A DNA stretch of 64,000 bases. It comes from Schleiferilactobacillus shenzhenensis LY-73 (GTDB lineage: Bacteria; Bacillota; Bacilli; Lactobacillales; Lactobacillaceae). The notes under the pieces were generated by a model. The model did no database searches and was not told the origin of the DNA. It was given only the letters and a program-made list of their open reading frames with translations. Where the stretch lies: the NCBI RefSeq assembly GCF_000469325.1, contig NZ_KI271584.1, positions 180,681 to 244,680 of the forward strand, in the 5' to 3' direction. Positions 7,693-15,880 of this stretch are shown here, one piece after another (the stretch's first letter is position 1; each line of letters begins with the position of its first letter). Made by a program: the position numbers and the translations under genes.

Positions 7693-8034
7693 TCACGCGG
7701 TTAGCTGATAACTGGCTGCGGCCAGCTTGATGAGTTCGGTTGGCGCAGCCACGGCATTCACATCCACGGTGAGCCAGTGCTGTTTGTCGAAGTGCCGGCC
7801 GGCGGTGATATACGGTAAGGCGTCGCTCAGTTCTGCGGCCACGGCGGGGTCTGCTTTCAGATCCATGTAGAGGCGGCCATCCTGGTGATAGATTAAAGCA
7901 AATATTTTCTTGCTGGCCGCATGGCGGACCGCAGTGAAAATAATGCGGTTGTGATTTCCTGGCCGGTTGAATGGCTGGTCGGTGGTTATTGCTTGCCCCT
8001 GACTGATGGTGCTGACCAGTTGAGCGATGGTCAT
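7693..8034 (-). CDS. MmcQ/YjbR-family protein
   Basis: Small cytosolic protein of about 113 residues matching the MmcQ/YjbR fold. It has a central KKIFALIYHQDGRLYMDLKADP strand-helix region, followed by the TAGRHFDKQHWLTVD loop that characterises the family. These proteins are proposed DNA- or ligand-binding proteins with no firm function. I chose the ATG at 8034; the frame is open to 8109 but those residues look unlike the family. AAGGAG lies about 17 nt upstream, so an in-frame TTG two codons earlier (8040) may be used instead. It is followed on the minus strand by no other gene before the convergent terminator. Confidence 0.7.
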   Translation of the reverse strand: MTIAQLVSTISQGQAITTDQPFNRPGNHNRIIFTAVRHAASKKIFALIYHQDGRLYMDLKADPAVAAELSDALPYITAGRHFDKQHWLTVDVNAVAAPTELIKLAAASYQLTA

Positions 8035-8083
8035 GTTCAATTTGGGTCTCTCTCCTTGTCTACAACTTGGCGGCTTTTTCGTT

Positions 8084-9034
8084 TTAATAAGACAACAGAA
8101 TCCGGCCATGGGTGTGATGCGTCTTCCCCAGCGCCTGTGCTTCGCGAACTTGTTGGAAGGGCAGCACGGTCTGGATCATACTGGTGAGTGTCCCATTGGC
8201 CAGCATCGCCAGCAAGTCCTGGTAATCATGTAAGCCAACACTGCCATTACCGAAGCGGAAGGCTTGCGCGGTTTTTGTCGGTTGGTAAGCGGGTAGCGAA
8301 AGAGAAAAAATGGTCAACGGCCCAGCAGTCCGGCTGATCTGATCCAATAGCGCGGCACTGCCGACAGTGTCGATCACTTGCGTGGGCGTTGGTGCGGTCG
8401 CCAATGCGGCGGGCAGATCTTGAGTGTAATCCAATACAACATCGGCGCCCAGAGTCAGCAGCCACTCTCTATTTTCTGGACGGGCCAGTGCCACCACTGT
8501 TGCCCCGCGTTGCTTAAGCAGCTGAACGAGATAGGTGCCGACGCCGCCGGACGCCCCCGTGATTAAGACCACGTCCCGGGCGGTGGGCCGCGTCTGTCTC
8601 ACCGCCATCAAGGCGGCATCGGCACCGCCAATCAAAGTCGTGGCGGCAGCCAGATCCACCCCGGCCGGGACGGGAAAGAGCAGGGGCGGCCATTGGGAGT
8701 TGATGTATTCCTGGTGGCTGCCGGCGGGAGCGGCCCCGATGACGGCCTGCCCCAGCAGCTGGCGGGAACGCAGAGCCCCGACGGCGGTAACGATGCCGCC
8801 GAAGCCGTAACCGACCACTAAGGGCAGGCGCGTGGGCCGCAATTGCTGTAAACGGCCCTCTTCCGTCATGCGGTCATAGGGCAGAACGGGCGTGAACTTG
8901 GTTTGGATCATCACCGAGAGCGGGGTCAGATGGGGCTTAGCGACTGTTTGTATCTGGAGGTCCTGGATGCCGTTGTACGAGGTTTGGACAACGGCCCGCA
9001 TGGTATTGTTGGTTGTTTCTGTTTCTGAAAGCAT
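8084..9034 (-). CDS. Medium-chain reductase, quinone oxidoreductase-like
   Basis: NAD(P)H-dependent reductase of about 316 residues of the zinc-independent quinone-oxidoreductase branch of the MDR family. It has an N-terminal GroES-like domain (LPLVVGYGFGGIVTAVG), a Rossmann cofactor motif ITGASGGVGTYLVQL, and a C-terminal substrate domain. The cysteine/histidine zinc ligands of alcohol dehydrogenases are missing. The start is the ATG at 9034, since AAGGAG overlaps the ATG three codons upstream. Likely detoxifies quinones or enones; the substrate is not known. The YjbR-like gene follows on the same strand after about 50 bp. Confidence 0.8.
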   Translation of the reverse strand: MLSETETTNNTMRAVVQTSYNGIQDLQIQTVAKPHLTPLSVMIQTKFTPVLPYDRMTEEGRLQQLRPTRLPLVVGYGFGGIVTAVGALRSRQLLGQAVIGAAPAGSHQEYINSQWPPLLFPVPAGVDLAAATTLIGGADAALMAVRQTRPTARDVVLITGASGGVGTYLVQLLKQRGATVVALARPENREWLLTLGADVVLDYTQDLPAALATAPTPTQVIDTVGSAALLDQISRTAGPLTIFSLSLPAYQPTKTAQAFRFGNGSVGLHDYQDLLAMLANGTLTSMIQTVLPFQQVREAQALGKTHHTHGRILLSY

Positions 9035-9255
9035 GGAGCTCATCTCCTTAATTGATTGATGCCCATGTTACTGGGAGATGGCTTGGAGTGAAAATCAGAA
9101 TACTGATAATGGCCTGGTGCGGGGGCGTCCAGCAGATTAGTACGCAGTAGATATCGGTACAATGGTCAGCAAATTCGGTCCTAATTATTGACACCTTTCA
9201 CCCTGAAAAAACCAAGAAGCTATCCATTAGCATATGCCATTGTATCCCCCGTGGG

Positions 9256-9284
9256 TTGCCATTGGCATCAAAACACTGTATTAT
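9256..9284 (+). promoter_or_regulatory. Promoter of the RelB/YafQ operon
   Basis: TTGCCA (9256-9261), a 17-bp spacer, then TATTAT (9279-9284), 19 bp before the antitoxin start codon. Confidence 0.65.
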
Positions 9285-9302
9285 TTAGATGGAGGTGCCG
9301 AG

Positions 9303-9572
9303 ATGGACACAAAAAAGAAAGATACACGATTGAGCATTCGCATTGATCCTGAATTAAAAAAAGCGGGACAAGAAGTGGCGAAAAATATGGGATTCGATTT
9401 AACCACGGCGGTGACGATGTTTATTACGAAAATGGTTAAGTCTCACGAGCTGCCTTTTACGCCAACCAGTTTACCCATCGAGACGTTGCGCGCATTGGAG
9501 GAAACGGACCACCCGGAAACGCGAAAGCACTACAAGACGCCAAAGGATATGTGGGAGGACATGAATGTATGA
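9303..9572 (+). CDS. RelB/DinJ-family antitoxin
   Basis: Antitoxin of 89 residues. The N-terminal ribbon-helix-helix segment (DTRLSIRIDPELKKAGQEV...FDLTTAVTMFITKMV) binds its own promoter, and the C-terminal tail should wrap the toxin. The ATG at 9303 has GGAGGTG upstream; the longer frame from 9234 runs through the promoter and is rejected. Its 3' end overlaps the YafQ gene by 8 bp, the usual coupling in this family. GC content is visibly lower than in the flanking genes, which fits a mobile module. Confidence 0.9.
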   Translation: MDTKKKDTRLSIRIDPELKKAGQEVAKNMGFDLTTAVTMFITKMVKSHELPFTPTSLPIETLRALEETDHPETRKHYKTPKDMWEDMNV

Positions 9573-9861
9573 GTTGGACCCTACGCCGACATTTCGACGT
9601 GATGTGAAGAAGCTCCAAAAAAAGCACTATTCACTGGAGAAACTCGAGCGTGTTGTTGATCTTTTAGCAGCCGGTGGTAACGAAAAAGAATTGGCCGTCC
9701 GATACAGTGACCACCCATTATCGTCTGATAGCAGTTGGAAAGAACATCGAGAATTGCACGTTGATGGACCAAGTGGGGATTGGTTGTTGATCTACCGAAT
9801 ATTACAAAACCTGCTTAGTCTTGTTCGTACGGGAAGTCACAAGGCACTATTGGGTAAGTGA
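9565..9861 (+). CDS. yafQ: YafQ-family mRNA interferase toxin
   Basis: RelE-superfamily endoribonuclease of 98 residues that cleaves translated mRNA when free of antitoxin. It shows the family pattern FRRDVKKLQKKHYSLEKL near the N-terminus, then the catalytic region WKEHRELHVDG and LIYRI, ending in RTGSHKALL, where histidines act in catalysis. Length is standard and no disruption is seen, so the pair looks functional. Co-transcribed with the RelB gene by overlap. A terminator follows. Confidence 0.88.
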   Translation: MYELDPTPTFRRDVKKLQKKHYSLEKLERVVDLLAAGGNEKELAVRYSDHPLSSDSSWKEHRELHVDGPSGDWLLIYRILQNLLSLVRTGSHKALLGK

Positions 9862-9894
9862 CAACTTTGGCAAAAATATTAAAAGCAAAAAAAC

Positions 9895-9921
9895 GGGCAG
9901 GTTCAAATGAAGCCCTTTTTT
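9895..9921 (+). terminator. Terminator of the toxin-antitoxin operon
   Basis: Hairpin GGGC-bulge-TTCA-AA-TGAA-GCCC followed by TTTTTT, 33 bp after the toxin stop. Confidence 0.6.
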
Positions 9922-9941
9922 ATCGCTGGCACTACGTTGTT

Positions 9942-11030
9942 TCACCGCATCTGCGTGCCCTTATGCACCACCCGATACTGCCCCGGCGTCACCCCGTACC
10001 TTGCTCGAAAAATTCGATAAAAATGACTGACGTCCCCATAACCGACCTGGGCGACGATGGCCTCGATGCTGAGTCTGGTGGTGGCCAATAATTGGGCGGC
10101 TTCCCGCAACCGCAACTGCTGGAGCAGGGCCGAGAACGACACCCCGGTCGCCTCTTTGATGTACCGGCTCAGATAGCCGTCACTCAAGTTGAAGCGGGCC
10201 GCGACCGCGGGCAGCTTGATGTCTGCCTGATGGGCATGAATGTACTGCAAGATGGCCGGCAGTTTTTGCTGACGTTGGCTGCCCGTCAGTACCGCCACCG
10301 CGTCAAGATGGCGGCGCACCAGCTGGCCGAACAGCAGCAGGACATAACTATTCATGATGATGGCCCGACCGGCGCGGGGTGGGTCCGCCTGGGTTTCGTC
10401 GTACAAGTGCAGGACGGCATCCTGAATCTCCACGTCCGCCGTGGCGGGGAAGAGGAGGATGTCAGAAAAGTGCTGGCCGTACAGCATCTGCCAGAAGAAG
10501 TCAGAAATGGTATTGCTGGCCATGAGCAGCGGGGAGAAAGCCGCTTCGAAGGTGCTGCGGCGCATAATGATATTGATGACGATCGTCTGGGCATCATTCA
10601 CAAAGAAGGCCTGGTCGATGTTGGGGCCGATGATCAGTAAACTGCCTTGGTGGATCGTTCGGGTCTGGCCGTTCAAATAAAATAGGCAGTGCCCTGCGAG
10701 GATGTAGGCCAGCTTCACGAATTGCATGCTGTGAATGAATGCCGGCGTATACCGAAGATGTTTGAAGGCGATGATCTCCGACTGGCTCGTACCGGTGGCC
10801 GGGAAGAATTCTGCTTCCGAGAAGTGCGCGGCAATGGGAGTGGGCGGTTGTTTAGGGACCGCCTCCCCAGTGCCGGCTTTTTTGGTATACGCCGAAACAA
10901 ATTCATTCCACGAGCGGACCAGCGGGAAGGCCGGCCCCGGCGTATAGGGCAGATGCTGATACAGTGTGCGGTAGACCTTTTCGGCCGGTGTATCGTGCAA
11001 CAGTTGGGTGACAAGCTGCGTGCGGTTCAT
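9942..11030 (-). CDS. AraC-family transcriptional regulator
   Basis: Regulator of 362 residues. The N-terminal half is a cupin-like ligand domain (around GHCLFYLNGQTRTIHQGSLLIIGP, about residues 150-180). The last 100 residues hold the paired AraC helix-turn-helix (LPAVAARFNLSDGYLSRYIKEATG and VAQVGYGDVSHFYRIFRARYG). The ATG at 11030 has GAAAGGGGGAG upstream. It is divergent from a GH78 rhamnosidase, so it probably senses a rhamnoside or related plant glycoside and activates that gene. The intergenic inverted repeats are candidate sites. Confidence 0.88.
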   Translation of the reverse strand: MNRTQLVTQLLHDTPAEKVYRTLYQHLPYTPGPAFPLVRSWNEFVSAYTKKAGTGEAVPKQPPTPIAAHFSEAEFFPATGTSQSEIIAFKHLRYTPAFIHSMQFVKLAYILAGHCLFYLNGQTRTIHQGSLLIIGPNIDQAFFVNDAQTIVINIIMRRSTFEAAFSPLLMASNTISDFFWQMLYGQHFSDILLFPATADVEIQDAVLHLYDETQADPPRAGRAIIMNSYVLLLFGQLVRRHLDAVAVLTGSQRQQKLPAILQYIHAHQADIKLPAVAARFNLSDGYLSRYIKEATGVSFSALLQQLRLREAAQLLATTRLSIEAIVAQVGYGDVSHFYRIFRARYGVTPGQYRVVHKGTQMR

Positions 11031-11067
11031 GACCCGCTCCCCCTTTCTATGCTCAGTTTACGGCACT

Positions 11068-11125
11068 GGTCATATAAAACCAATGACCCTGCCAGTGTAA
11101 TCTGGTAAGTGGCCAGATACACTGG
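11068..11125 (+). promoter_or_regulatory. Two inverted repeats between the AraC and rhamnosidase genes
   Basis: IR1 is GGTCAT-n9-ATGACC (11068-11088). IR2 has arms CCAGTGTAATCTGG and CCAGATACACTGG (11092-11125), pairing with one base out of register. They fill the 124-bp divergent intergenic space directly ahead of the rhamnosidase ribosome site (AAGGGG at 11141). Probably AraC-protein sites. IR2 could also fold in the leader RNA. Confidence 0.45.
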
Positions 11126-11154
11126 ACGTAAATGTATATTAAGGGGTCTAATGT

Positions 11155-13839
11155 ATGACAATTAAAGCCATTATCCGCATCAACGACACGACGGACTTTC
11201 TCTTTACGGCCCAGCCCCAGTTTTCATGGCAGCTGGTCGGCGGGGTGAACACACTATACCAAACAGACTATACGCTCGTTTTGGCGGCTGACCCGGAATG
11301 CCGTCAGGTACTGTGGCAGACCACGCGGCATACCAGTCAATCTCTGGCGATTCGTCTGCCGGCGGCGCAGCTTCAACCGGCCACACGGTATTATGCCCGG
11401 GTGCGGGTACAAACGAATCAGGGCAGCACTGATTGGTCTGCTCCGGTATCGTGGGCCGACCCGCGCACCGCGTGGCAGGCCGCGTGGATTCGACCGGAAG
11501 TGACGGCGGTGGGCGGGCCCAAGGGTCAGCGCCGGCCGTTCATCGCCCAAAAGACATTCACGCTTACGGAACCGCTGGCCGGACGAGCAATCCTGCGCCT
11601 TTCTGCCCTGGGTCTCTATCATGCCCAGCTCAATGGCCGTGATGTCGGGGCAGACTACTTCCGTCCGGGCTTCACCGACTATGACCAGCGCGTGCAGTAC
11701 CAAAGTGGCGACGTGACGGATCTGCTGTGCCAAGGGACTAATGTCCTGACTATTGAGGTGACTGCGGGCTGGTATTCAGGCCTCTATGGCTGGTGGGGCG
11801 CGCGGGGGCTGTTCGGCGACACCAACGCCCTCATTGGGCAGCTCGAAATCAATGGCCGGGTGGTCGTGGCCACGGATGACAGCTGGACCGAGTGGGTGGG
11901 TCCGCGGCAATACGCGGACTTTTATAACGGCGAGGCATACGACGCCCGTGTTCAGAAGCAGCAGGTCGGACACATGCTGCTGTTCCCCCACAGCCGGGCG
12001 GTGCTAGTCCCGCAGGAGGGCCCCAGCGTCCGGGTGGTGGAAAAAATCACGCCTCGGCGCCTATTCCGTGATCCCGCCGGCGACCTCGTGCTCGACTTGG
12101 GTCAGAACATCGCCGGCTGGGTGGCGTTCCGCAACCGTCACGTGGCTGCCCCGGGGGTCGTCACGCTGACCTACGGGGAGGTGCTGGACCAAGCGGGGAA
12201 TTTCTTCCGGGAGAATCTGCGCGGTGCAGACGCTCAAGACACGTACCGGCTCGCGCCGAATGACGGGCAGACGTATCAGCCGCGCTTCACGTACCATGGC
12301 TTCCGGTATGTCCGGCTGACAGGCTTCACGGACGCGGTGACCGCGGCGGACTTCACCGGTATCGCCATCAGCAGTCTGCACCGGCAAACGGGCACCTTCA
12401 CGACCGATCAGCCGGCTGTTAACCAGCTCCAAAGCAATATTACCTGGAGTCAGCGGGGCAACTTCGTGGAGATTCCCACCGACTGCCCTCAGCGCGACGA
12501 GCGGGCGGGCTGGACTGCCGACGCGCAAGTCTTCATGCCGACGGCGAATTTCAATGCGGATACGCAATTCTTCATCCGCCGCTGGCTGCGGGACTTCCTC
12601 CCTAGTCAGCAGGCCCAGGACGGGGCGCTGCCGGTGGTCATCCCGGACATCCTCCGGGGCGGCTTCAACGGGACCAGCGGCGTGTGGGGCGACGCGGCCG
12701 TCTTGATCCCGTGGGCGTTGTACTGCACATACGGCGACTTGCAGATCCTCCAGGAGCAGTACGCCAGCATGCGAGCCTGGGTGGATTATGTTCGCCGGCA
12801 GGGTACAGTGGCCGGTCTTTACGATACCGGCGCCCAGCTGGGCGACTGGCTGGCCCTAGACACGCCCGCGGGCAGTTACCACGGCGCCACCGATCAGAAC
12901 TTCGTGGCGACGGCGTTTTTCGCCTGGTCCACCGCCGTTGTGGCGCAGACCGCCAGACTGCTGGGCGATGTCCCGGCGGCTCAGGACTATACCCAGCTGG
13001 ACGATACGATTAGAAAAGCGATTCAGCAGACGTACCTCAACGGCATCGTCCCGAAAAAAGATACCCAGACCGCCAACGTCCTGCTCCTGCAGTGCGGCCT
13101 GGTTCCGGCGGCTGAGCGGCCCGCCGTTGCTCGGCACCTGGCCGACTTGATTCGGGCTAACGGCCATCACCTGGACACCGGCTTTGCCGGTGCGCCGTAT
13201 CTGTGCCCGGTCCTTTCTGCCAACGGCCAAACCGAAACCGCTTATGACCTGCTGTTCCAAGATGATTACCCCTCCTGGCTGTACGAAGTGAAGCAGGGGG
13301 CGACGACCATGTGGGAGCACTGGGACGGCATCAAGCCGGACGGCAGCTTCTGGAGCAGCGATATGAATTCGTTCAACCATTATGCCTATGGGTCGATCGG
13401 CCAGTGGCTGTACGAGACGGTCGCCGGGATCCGCGCCCAGCGGCCGGGGTATCAATGGTCGGTCATCGCTCCGCAACCCGATCCCCAGCGGCGCCTGCAC
13501 CACGTCCGGGCCAGCATTGCGACGGCTTTTGGCCTGCTCGGGTCTGAGTGGACATTATCCGCTGCGGGCACATTTTCGCTGACTGTGACCGTCCCGGCAA
13601 ATACGACCGCGCAGGTGGTGTTACCGCAGGGCGCGGGCGAGGAAGAAATGGTCCAGGCCGCCACAGCCGGACAGGCGCAGTTCACTGATGGCACGCTGCA
13701 TGGCCGGTCAGTCGATTCGTTCGGAGTGCCGTTCACTGAACCAGTGCCGGCGGATGCGGAGGCTTATGCGGTACCAGCCGGGGCATTGGGCTTTACGGTG
13801 GGATCTGGAACGTATACGTTTAGCTATCCCGTGCAATAG
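11155..13839 (+). CDS. GH78 alpha-L-rhamnosidase
   Basis: Glycoside hydrolase of 894 residues that removes terminal alpha-L-rhamnose from glycosides such as flavonoids. An N-terminal Fn3-like and beta-sandwich region (residues 1-330) precedes the alpha/alpha barrel. The family motif CPQRDERAGWTADAQVF carries the likely acid Glu449, and TTMWEHWDGI carries the likely base Glu721. The C-terminal beta domain is complete. No signal peptide is seen, so it acts in the cytosol, and a transporter elsewhere must import the glycoside. The ATG at 11155 has AAGGGG 8 nt upstream. Divergent AraC regulator adjacent. Confidence 0.93.
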   Translation: MTIKAIIRINDTTDFLFTAQPQFSWQLVGGVNTLYQTDYTLVLAADPECRQVLWQTTRHTSQSLAIRLPAAQLQPATRYYARVRVQTNQGSTDWSAPVSWADPRTAWQAAWIRPEVTAVGGPKGQRRPFIAQKTFTLTEPLAGRAILRLSALGLYHAQLNGRDVGADYFRPGFTDYDQRVQYQSGDVTDLLCQGTNVLTIEVTAGWYSGLYGWWGARGLFGDTNALIGQLEINGRVVVATDDSWTEWVGPRQYADFYNGEAYDARVQKQQVGHMLLFPHSRAVLVPQEGPSVRVVEKITPRRLFRDPAGDLVLDLGQNIAGWVAFRNRHVAAPGVVTLTYGEVLDQAGNFFRENLRGADAQDTYRLAPNDGQTYQPRFTYHGFRYVRLTGFTDAVTAADFTGIAISSLHRQTGTFTTDQPAVNQLQSNITWSQRGNFVEIPTDCPQRDERAGWTADAQVFMPTANFNADTQFFIRRWLRDFLPSQQAQDGALPVVIPDILRGGFNGTSGVWGDAAVLIPWALYCTYGDLQILQEQYASMRAWVDYVRRQGTVAGLYDTGAQLGDWLALDTPAGSYHGATDQNFVATAFFAWSTAVVAQTARLLGDVPAAQDYTQLDDTIRKAIQQTYLNGIVPKKDTQTANVLLLQCGLVPAAERPAVARHLADLIRANGHHLDTGFAGAPYLCPVLSANGQTETAYDLLFQDDYPSWLYEVKQGATTMWEHWDGIKPDGSFWSSDMNSFNHYAYGSIGQWLYETVAGIRAQRPGYQWSVIAPQPDPQRRLHHVRASIATAFGLLGSEWTLSAAGTFSLTVTVPANTTAQVVLPQGAGEEEMVQAATAGQAQFTDGTLHGRSVDSFGVPFTEPVPADAEAYAVPAGALGFTVGSGTYTFSYPVQ

Positions 13840-13876
13840 TCAGAAAGCTGATTACAGACCGTTGGCATGGCGAGGG

Positions 13877-14173
13877 TTATCCTTTCTGGGGGTGAGAAAT
13901 AACGAGAAATTTGCTGCCCTCTTTCACCGCCAGAGGCGAAAGGCGATGGTCAGCGATAAAGGCGGCCACCCAGGCAGGGTTATATTTGCTGTAGTCGCGC
14001 AGCGCCCAGCCGATGGCTTTTTGAATGAAAAATTCGTCGGTAGCAACGTCGTACACGATAGCTTGGGTCAGCAGGCAGGTATCCACACGGTCTTTCTGCA
14101 ACAACTGCAAAGTGATCGCCACCCGGCGCATCCAGAAATCCGGGTGCTGGTAGAAGAAGCCCCGCTCACGGTC
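13877..14173 (-). pseudogene. DNA alkylation repair enzyme (AlkD-like), 5'-truncated remnant
   Basis: Minus-strand frame encoding about 99 residues that match the C-terminal part of AlkD-type DNA glycosylases: HPDFWMRRVAITLQLLQ, then FFIQKAIGWALRDYSKYNPAWV, both family hallmarks. An in-frame TAG sits at 14174-14176 and no start codon with a ribosome site precedes the homologous part. Intact relatives are about twice as long or more, so the first half is missing. It ends next to the Wadjet operon, so it may mark the left edge of an insertion or deletion. Confidence 0.75.
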
Positions 14174-14214
14174 CTAAGCTTCTATTTATCAGCTGCCGTC
14201 ACCTGTTTTCTTAT

Positions 14215-14255
14215 GCCCGCTCATCGCGTTCAGCACCGTGATGGCGGGCTTTTTT
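14215..14255 (+). terminator. Rightward terminator before the Wadjet operon
   Basis: Stem GCCCGC-CATC/GATG-GCGGGC followed by TTTTTT. It has no gene directly upstream on the plus strand other than the rhamnosidase 376 bp away, so it may have belonged to a deleted gene. Confidence 0.7.
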
Positions 14256-14287
14256 GTTGCGTGATGATCAGGGATGGTTCTGGAAGG

Positions 14288-14316
14288 TTGGGCCTTGCTC
14301 GTGAATTGTTTATACT
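14288..14316 (+). promoter_or_regulatory. Promoter of the Wadjet operon
   Basis: TTGGGC (14288-14293), a 17-bp spacer, TATACT (14311-14316), 40 bp before the first start codon; AAAGGAG lies between. Confidence 0.6.
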
Positions 14317-14355
14317 AGCTTTAGCAGTATTTCTGACAGAAAGGAGCTCCCGCCC

Positions 14356-15855
14356 ATGGCCATCACCCTCGACCCGCACCTGCGCAATCTTCTCCTGGCC
14401 AGCCAGCTGGGGCTCAATCCCAACCACCCGCTGGCCGGCTGGACCGCGCTCACGATTCTTTACCACGACGCCGGGACCAGCGGCGAACCGATCACCCTGG
14501 ATTACCTGGCGCGGAAGTACAACAACGATTACTTGGACACCGCCGGCGACGAGCAGCCCATTTCGAATGATGTCTTGAAGAAAGTCCTCGCGGTCCTCGC
14601 CAATCAGGCCGGGCTCGTGGAGGTCAGCCCGCGCAAGGTGCGGTCACTGATGACCAGCGGCCGCTATCACATTTCTCTCTCCTACGTCTACCGTATTACC
14701 AGCAGCGGTATCGAGTACCGGAAGATGATGCAGCGGGTCGTGGATGCAGAAAGTACGATCACGGCGAATACGAACCGGATCGACGAGTACGTCGCGCTGG
14801 TGCGGACACTGAGCCAGCCGGTGCGGTCGGGGACGGATACCAAGTTGTATAACAACTTCCAGAATATGCTGACGGCGTACGACGATGTGATGAAGGGCAT
14901 GCACAAGCTGGAAGACGACCTGGATGAACTGGCCAATGACATTGCCTTCAACCACGGCAGCCAGGCGGCCGCTCACCTGCAGGCAATGCTGCGGGAAAAA
15001 GCCATTCCCGCCTATAACAAGATGCTGGACGAGGGCGCTCGGATCCAGCACTTGGCCGGGGATGCCGCGTTCATCGACCAGGTCGCCCATTCCCAGCAGG
15101 GCAGCGACGACCTGGACGCTGCCCGGGCCACGGACCAGCAAGATGTTCTGGTGCTCCGCTTCCAGCGCACCCGGACTTACGTGGCGGCGCAGTTGGAGCG
15201 GCTGGCGTTGAGCATGAATCCCAGTACGTCGGCCATCGACAGCAGCTTGGATTCGATTTACCTAGTGTTCCAGACCATCCAGAATGTTATCGGCATGCTC
15301 AGCCGGGAGTTTGAGCACGCCCGCACTCAGACCATCGATATCAAGGCGCTGTCCCGCCGGTTGGATGATCTGCTGACGCATTATCAGACGGTCCAGATCC
15401 CCCAGGCGCTGCCTCCCCATTTGCCCCAGGACCGCACGGTAGAAGACCCGGCCGATTTGCTGGATGCGACCACGATGGGACCGGTGCGGTATGCTGTCCA
15501 GCCCACCACCCGCAAGGTGGCGACGGCCGCCGACAATCCGCCCATCGTCGATGATGCCCCGGACGAACGCCAGCAGCACCAAGCCATCGCTGAGTTTACC
15601 CACTTGGTCATGACGGACGCGACCCATGGCGCCGTGGCCCATGACCTCACTTTCCGCACCGTGCAGGCTCGGGACGAGGTGGTCAAGCTGTACGCGGCGA
15701 CTTACTACCCGGTCGTGACGGGGTTTGCGCCGTTTGGCCGGCCCATCAGTCAAGCGGGCAAGATTTCCGCCAGCAGGCCGGTCCGCTTACACGTCGCCGG
15801 CGAAACGTATGTCGCCGAACTGCCCAGCGGCTTCACGTTTTCGTTTTCTGAGTAA
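14356..15855 (+). CDS. jetA: Wadjet component JetA-like (kleisin-type subunit)
   Basis: Protein of 499 residues, first gene of a five-gene operon. The N-terminal 110 residues look like a winged-helix domain. Long alpha-helical stretches follow (about 120-330, rich in heptad-like Leu/Ile/Asp), and the C-terminal part is beta-rich (VRLHVAGETYVAELPSGF). In known systems JetA is the MukF/MksF-like kleisin that bridges the JetC heads. The assignment rests mostly on gene order and size, since individual motifs are weak in this family. ATG at 14356 with AAAGGAG. The next gene starts 26 bp later. Confidence 0.7.
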   Translation: MAITLDPHLRNLLLASQLGLNPNHPLAGWTALTILYHDAGTSGEPITLDYLARKYNNDYLDTAGDEQPISNDVLKKVLAVLANQAGLVEVSPRKVRSLMTSGRYHISLSYVYRITSSGIEYRKMMQRVVDAESTITANTNRIDEYVALVRTLSQPVRSGTDTKLYNNFQNMLTAYDDVMKGMHKLEDDLDELANDIAFNHGSQAAAHLQAMLREKAIPAYNKMLDEGARIQHLAGDAAFIDQVAHSQQGSDDLDAARATDQQDVLVLRFQRTRTYVAAQLERLALSMNPSTSAIDSSLDSIYLVFQTIQNVIGMLSREFEHARTQTIDIKALSRRLDDLLTHYQTVQIPQALPPHLPQDRTVEDPADLLDATTMGPVRYAVQPTTRKVATAADNPPIVDDAPDERQQHQAIAEFTHLVMTDATHGAVAHDLTFRTVQARDEVVKLYAATYYPVVTGFAPFGRPISQAGKISASRPVRLHVAGETYVAELPSGFTFSFSE

Positions 15856-15880
15856 GGGAAGAAAGGAGGTCTGCACCGCG

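Noticed and set aside
8035..8109. Longer start for the YjbR-like gene (to 8109)
   Set aside because: Residues before 8034 do not look like the family and would overlap the reductase gene.
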